A stretch of 13,392 bases of DNA, from assembly GCA_964552015.1 (NCBI GenBank), contig CAZKFR010000087.1, positions 1 through 13,392 of the forward strand, in the 5' to 3' direction. The position numbers and the translations under genes were made by a program. This DNA comes from Rhodocaloribacter sp964552015 (GTDB lineage: Bacteria; Bacteroidota; Rhodothermia; Rhodothermales; ISCAR-4553). The notes under the pieces are model-generated. The model had not been told where the DNA came from. It saw only the letters and a list, made by a program, of their open reading frames with translations, and did not search any database. Shown piece after piece: positions 9,942 to 13,392 of the stretch. Each line of letters starts with the position of its first letter. Position 1 is the stretch's first letter.

Positions 9942-12900
9942 TCAGGGGCGATCGGGAAAACGGTGGGCTTCGCGGAGCGCTTCCAGCCACCGCCGCAGGT
10001 CGGCCGCCATCTCGGGCCATCCGGCTGATGGATCGCCCCAGCGAGCATAACAGGCTTCGAGCAATTCCCGGGCCTCGTCGTACCGTCCGCGGGCGGTGAG
10101 GATGGCACCCAGCAGGCTACGGCCCTGCCAGACACGCCAGTCGTCCGCGTCCAGTACCGCCGCCCGGGCTTCCAGCACGGCCCGAACCCGTTCCTCGGCT
10201 TCGTCGATGCGGCCCTGCTCAAAGGCGATGCGGGCCAGCTTCATCTGTGGGTTGGTGGTGGTCAGATGGCCGGCCGGGTACCGGGCCTCGTAGATCGCCA
10301 GCGCCTCCTCGAGCAGGGGACGGGCCTCTTCCAGCGTGCGGGCCGTCATGTACATCGTCCCGAGCGAAAAGAGTGAGTTGGCCAGCTGCGTATGGCCGGG
10401 GGGAAGCAGCGCCCGCCGAAGGGCGAGGGCCTCTTCGGCCATCGCGATCGCTTCCTGATGGGCCTGCCGGTCCCAGAGCAGGGTGGACAGGCTCGACAGT
10501 GTCGTGGCGACTTCGGTATGACGGGGACCGTAGAGGGCTCGCTCGATGGCCAGCACCTTCCGCAACTCTCGTTCACTTCCTTCCATGTCGCCGAGATAAC
10601 CGAGCGCAAAGCTAAGGTTGCTGCGCATGTCCGCCATCCCCGGGTGGTTCTCTCCGACGAGCGGGAGGGTCCGGGCAAGGGTCTCCTGCAGGAGATCGCG
10701 CGCCTCGGCATAGCGACCCTGGTAGAGATAGACCGAGGCCAGGTTGGACCGGTACCCGAGGGGAGTCAGGTGGTGGGTGCCCAGGGTGGCCTCGGCCAGC
10801 TGGATGGCCTGTTCGTAGTGGCTGATGGCTTCATCATAGGCGCCCAGATCCATGGCCAGGGTCCCGAGGTCGGCCAGGGCGGCGGCCTCGGCGGGATGGT
10901 TCGGGCCGTAAATGCGCCGGCTGTCGGCCAGGACCTCCTCGTAGAGGGAACGCGCCTCGTCGAAGCGATCTTGCTCGCGATAGAGGTCTGCGAGACTTCG
11001 CTTGCTCGCGAGGACGCTGACGTGCCGCTCGCCGTAGCGCCGTCGTCGACGTTCCAGGACGGTGTGCATGATCGCCTCGGCTTCGGCAAAGGCATCCTGG
11101 GCCTGTCGAACCCCGGCCAGATCGTTCATGACCTCCAGCACGTCGGGATGGTCGCTTCCGTAATGCGCTTCGAGGGTGGCCAGGGCGGTCCGATAAAGCT
11201 GCTCGGCTTCGGCGTAGTGACCGGAAGCAACGCGGACGTCGGCCAGGCGGGCCTGTGCGCGCGCCAGGGCCGTGGGATCCGGTGTCGAGAGGTGGGTGTG
11301 CATCGCGAGGGCGGCGCGGATCAGCGAGTCGGCCTCCCGGAAACGGCTGCGTTTCAGATACAGGGTGCCGAGCGCCACCATGCCCTCGGCGATGTCGCCG
11401 GGGGGCGTCGCAGGCATGGCCTGTCGAAGCGCCAGCGCTTCGTCGAGCATCCGTTCGGCTTCGTCGTAGAGGGCAAGGCTCTGGTAGGCCCCTCCGATGG
11501 TTTGCATCAAATCCGCCTTTACGGCCGGTGCGTCCGCCAGTTCGGCTTCGATCCGGGCCGCGCCCTGATCGAGCAGTTCGCGGGCCGTGAGGGCGTCTCC
11601 ACGCGAGAGGGCCGGGTCGGCGGCGCTGAAAACGTTCTGCAAGAACGCGGCGACCCGCGCGGCCTTGTCCCGCTCGACGCGCGCAACATCCCGCTGAAGG
11701 GCCACCGTCCGGGCTTGCATCAGGATCGCACCCGTGAAGCCGAGGATGAGGACGATGACCGCCGCGGCCATCCCCACCCCGAGCCGGTGCCTGCGGATGA
11801 ATTTGCGGAGGCGGTACGCGGCGGTGTCTTTTCGGGCGATGACGGGCCGTCCCGAGAGGTAGCGCTCGATGTCTTCGGCGAACTGGTCGGCCGAGGCATA
11901 GCGCCGCTCGGGCTCCTCGCGCAGCGCCATCATCACGATGTTGTCGAGGTCGCCGTGCAGGCGGCGGCGCAGCCGTCTGGGCGTCGTGCTTCGCGCGGCG
12001 CTCACCGCCTCCAGGGAGGAGTCCGGCCCGGTTTTATCTGTATGCGCAAGCCGCACCGAGGGGCGCAGCCGTCTGGGTTCACGGCCCTCCCGGTCACCGG
12101 ATGCGTCCGAGCGTTGCGGGGTGCGATGCGGGTTGTGCCCGGTCAGCAATTCAAAAAGAAGCACGCCGAGGGCATACACGTCCGTGGCCGTCGTGACGGC
12201 TTCGCCGCGGATCTGTTCGGGGGCGGCATACTCGGGCGTCATCACCCGCACGTCCGCGCGTGTCATCGGCCCCTCGCCGGCTTCGGCGTCGAGGAGCTTG
12301 GCGATGCCGAAGTCGAGGAGCTTGACGACGCCCTCCTCCGTGACGAGGATGTTCGACGGCTTGAGGTCGCGGTGGACCACCATGTTTCGGTGGGCGAACT
12401 GCACGGCGGTGCACACCGTCCGGAAGAGCCGCAGCCGCTCGTCGATCGGGAGCCGGTGGGTATCGCAATAGAGGGTGATGGGGACGCCGTCCACGAACGG
12501 CATCACGAGGTAAGGCCGCCCTTCGGGCGTCACGCCGCCGTCGGTGAGGTAAGCGATGTTCGGGTGGACGAGCTGAGCGAGGATCTGCCGTTCCATCCGG
12601 AAACGGGCGAGGATCTCCGCCGAGTGCAGTCCCGTCCGGATGAGCTTCAGCGCCACGTGCTGCTCATACTGGCCGTCGGCCCGCTCGGCGAGGTAGACTT
12701 CGCCCATGCCCCCGCGTCCGAGCAGCCGCTTGAGATGGTAGGGACCGACGTCCTTCCCGGCCATCGACTCGGGCTCGGGCCGGCTCGTCGAGGGGCCGGC
12801 GAGCAGCCGCTCTTCGATGTGCAGCGAGCCGCTCTCCTCGTGGGCGAAGAGCATCGCCTCGACCTCCCGCCGGAGATCGGGGTCGTCGGCACAGGCTTCC

Positions 12901-12983
12901 TTGAGATAGGCGGACCGCGCTTCGGGCATGCGTTCCAGCGCGGCGAAGAAGAGGGTCTCGATCCGATCCCAGGAAGCAGCCAT
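9942..12983 (-). CDS. Transmembrane Ser/Thr protein kinase with C-terminal TPR array (paralogue)
   Basis: A 1013-residue Hanks-type kinase with the same architecture as the kinase at 7079-9868. It has a helical pre-kinase segment (1-60, C31-x-DDPDLR), a kinase domain (about 81-380) with G89-RGGMG, K113, E131, H204-R-D-L-K-P-S-N211, D224-F-G and A254-P-E, all intact, and a basic stretch RLRKFIRRHR. One membrane helix lies at about 401-422, and about a dozen TPR motifs span 445-1000. An insert of about 50 residues rich in R, S and D (about 287-337) lies between the C-lobe helices and is longer than in the paralogue. Unlike the paralogue it has no sigma gene directly upstream; the right end of an IS200/IS605-type element lies about 40 bp before the ATG at 12983. 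Substrate unknown; it could act on the same ECF sigma factor. No Shine-Dalgarno sequence is visible. Confidence 0.93.
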   Translation of the reverse strand: MAASWDRIETLFFAALERMPEARSAYLKEACADDPDLRREVEAMLFAHEESGSLHIEERLLAGPSTSRPEPESMAGKDVGPYHLKRLLGRGGMGEVYLAERADGQYEQHVALKLIRTGLHSAEILARFRMERQILAQLVHPNIAYLTDGGVTPEGRPYLVMPFVDGVPITLYCDTHRLPIDERLRLFRTVCTAVQFAHRNMVVHRDLKPSNILVTEEGVVKLLDFGIAKLLDAEAGEGPMTRADVRVMTPEYAAPEQIRGEAVTTATDVYALGVLLFELLTGHNPHRTPQRSDASGDREGREPRRLRPSVRLAHTDKTGPDSSLEAVSAARSTTPRRLRRRLHGDLDNIVMMALREEPERRYASADQFAEDIERYLSGRPVIARKDTAAYRLRKFIRRHRLGVGMAAAVIVLILGFTGAILMQARTVALQRDVARVERDKAARVAAFLQNVFSAADPALSRGDALTARELLDQGAARIEAELADAPAVKADLMQTIGGAYQSLALYDEAERMLDEALALRQAMPATPPGDIAEGMVALGTLYLKRSRFREADSLIRAALAMHTHLSTPDPTALARAQARLADVRVASGHYAEAEQLYRTALATLEAHYGSDHPDVLEVMNDLAGVRQAQDAFAEAEAIMHTVLERRRRRYGERHVSVLASKRSLADLYREQDRFDEARSLYEEVLADSRRIYGPNHPAEAAALADLGTLAMDLGAYDEAISHYEQAIQLAEATLGTHHLTPLGYRSNLASVYLYQGRYAEARDLLQETLARTLPLVGENHPGMADMRSNLSFALGYLGDMEGSERELRKVLAIERALYGPRHTEVATTLSSLSTLLWDRQAHQEAIAMAEEALALRRALLPPGHTQLANSLFSLGTMYMTARTLEEARPLLEEALAIYEARYPAGHLTTTNPQMKLARIAFEQGRIDEAEERVRAVLEARAAVLDADDWRVWQGRSLLGAILTARGRYDEARELLEACYARWGDPSAGWPEMAADLRRWLEALREAHRFPDRP

Positions 12984-13029
12984 GAAAGAGCAAGGTGAAG
13001 GCGACGGGAAGGGCGCTATCTATACGTGA

Positions 13030-13150
13030 TGACTCCACTCCCTGAAGGAAGTGGCTTCTCGGAGCAACACCGCCTACGCGGTGCTTGGGCTCCGAAGGCT
13101 GCATCCCAGCCCTACAGCGAGGACATTCAAGGCCGCATTCTCGTCCCGGT
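13030..13150 (-). ncRNA. Probable omega-RNA (TnpB guide RNA) scaffold region
   Basis: In IS200/IS605 elements the guide RNA of TnpB is made from the 3' end of tnpB and the right-end sequence, and its guide lies just outside the element. The matching place here is the tnpB 3' end plus the right-end hairpin (13035-13054), read on the minus strand. The 5' limit is a guess. The call rests on family knowledge and position, not on a recognised RNA fold. Confidence 0.35.
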
Positions 13151-13392
13151 CGGCGGTGAAGCCGCACGAGTCGCACGAGTACGTCCTGTCCTTGAGCGTA
13201 AGCTTGACTTCGGGGATCGCTCCGCAACGGCTACACGCCTGCGTGGTGTACGCCGGGTCCACTCGTTTCACCTGAGCGCCAGCCTCTTCCGCTTTGCTGC
13301 TCAGGATGTTGACGAATTGGCCCCAGCCCACGTCGTGCGTGCTCTTGGCCAGCCGTGTTCGCGCGATGCCCTTGATATTGAGATCCTCCACG
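13074..13392 (-). CDS. tnpB: TnpB RNA-guided nuclease, C-terminal part (5' end outside window)
   Basis: The C-terminal 105 or so residues of an IS200/IS605 TnpB (OrfB). The visible start is the window edge and not the real start; the first full codon is an internal GTG (Val). The fragment opens at VEDLNIKG, whose glutamate is the second RuvC catalytic acid. It continues with AKSTHDVGWGQFVNIL and AGAQVKRVDPAYTTQACSRC. A zinc finger with C53/C56 and C73/C76 (fragment numbering) follows, then D-R-D83-E-N-A-A with the third RuvC acid. The reading frame is intact to the TAG at 13074-13076, so this part is not decayed. The first RuvC aspartate and the N-terminal domain lie outside the window. Full-length family members are about 350-420 residues. 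Confidence 0.92.
   Translation of the reverse strand, partial: VEDLNIKGIARTRLAKSTHDVGWGQFVNILSSKAEEAGAQVKRVDPAYTTQACSRCGAIPEVKLTLKDRTYSCDSCGFTADRDENAALNVLAVGLGCSLRSPSTA

Larger units (their letters stand above)
13020..13392 (-). mobile_element. IS200/IS605-family element, right end (left part outside window)
   Basis: The element is recognised from the 3' part of tnpB (13074-13392) and from a subterminal hairpin downstream of its stop, reading ccacttcc-ttca-gggagtgg on the minus strand (13035-13054). This is followed by gtcatcac (13026-13033), resembling right ends of this family. The exact right boundary is estimated at about 13020-13030. These elements use such hairpins for single-strand excision by TnpA; no tnpA is visible in the window. 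Confidence 0.7.

Noticed and set aside
7034..10222. A 1062-codon open frame on the minus strand across the whole first kinase gene
   Set aside because: It is antisense to a clear kinase-TPR gene. Its translation is rich in G, R, H, Q and V with no domain, the typical product of an open antisense frame in GC-rich codon-biased DNA.
10392..12998. An 868-codon open frame on the plus strand across the second kinase gene
   Set aside because: It mirrors the kinase codons in the opposite strand and shows the same low-information composition. The kinase on the minus strand has all catalytic motifs, so this frame is a shadow.

Overview
The window comes from a GC-rich member of the Bacteroidota/Rhodothermota line, most likely a Rhodothermales-type bacterium. 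The main support is a secreted protein with a C-terminal type IX secretion (Por) sorting domain containing the SYPNPFN motif. High GC, the absence of clear Shine-Dalgarno sequences and the ECF sigma/TPR-kinase gene content agree with this. The exact taxon cannot be fixed by eye.

Layout: (1) 1-4210 is the distal part of an rRNA operon on the + strand: the 16S 3' part, tRNA-Ile(GAT), tRNA-Ala(TGC), a boxA-like site, the 23S flanked by a long processing stalk, the 5S, and a strong terminator hairpin. (2) 4304-6253 (-) encodes a secreted, T9SS-sorted protein with three related cysteine-pair repeats and a beta-rich domain; its 3' end faces the end of the rRNA operon. (3) 6254-6482 is a divergent promoter region with two overlapping palindromes and a good -35/-10 pair. 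(4) 6483-9868 (+) is a two-gene unit: an ECF sigma factor of the protein-kinase-associated type, then a transmembrane Ser/Thr kinase with a C-terminal TPR array. (5) 9942-12983 (-) is a second, paralogous kinase-TPR protein, convergent with the first and without an adjacent sigma gene. (6) 13020-13392 (-) is the right end of an IS200/IS605-family element with the 3' part of tnpB; it stops about 40 bp upstream of the second kinase start and continues past the window.

Working model: the sigma factor lacks the acidic residues at the start of its region 2.2 motif and has threonines there. It sits directly upstream of a kinase with all catalytic residues. This fits the known arrangement in which a kinase phosphorylates its partner ECF sigma to switch it on, instead of an anti-sigma factor. 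The TPR arrays are predicted to lie outside the inner membrane and would be the sensing or partner-binding parts. The second kinase may act on the same sigma factor, or may have been separated from its own regulator by the transposon. The least ordinary parts of the window are this sigma-kinase module, the tnpB/omega-RNA end pointing into the second kinase leader, and the branched 23S processing stalk.
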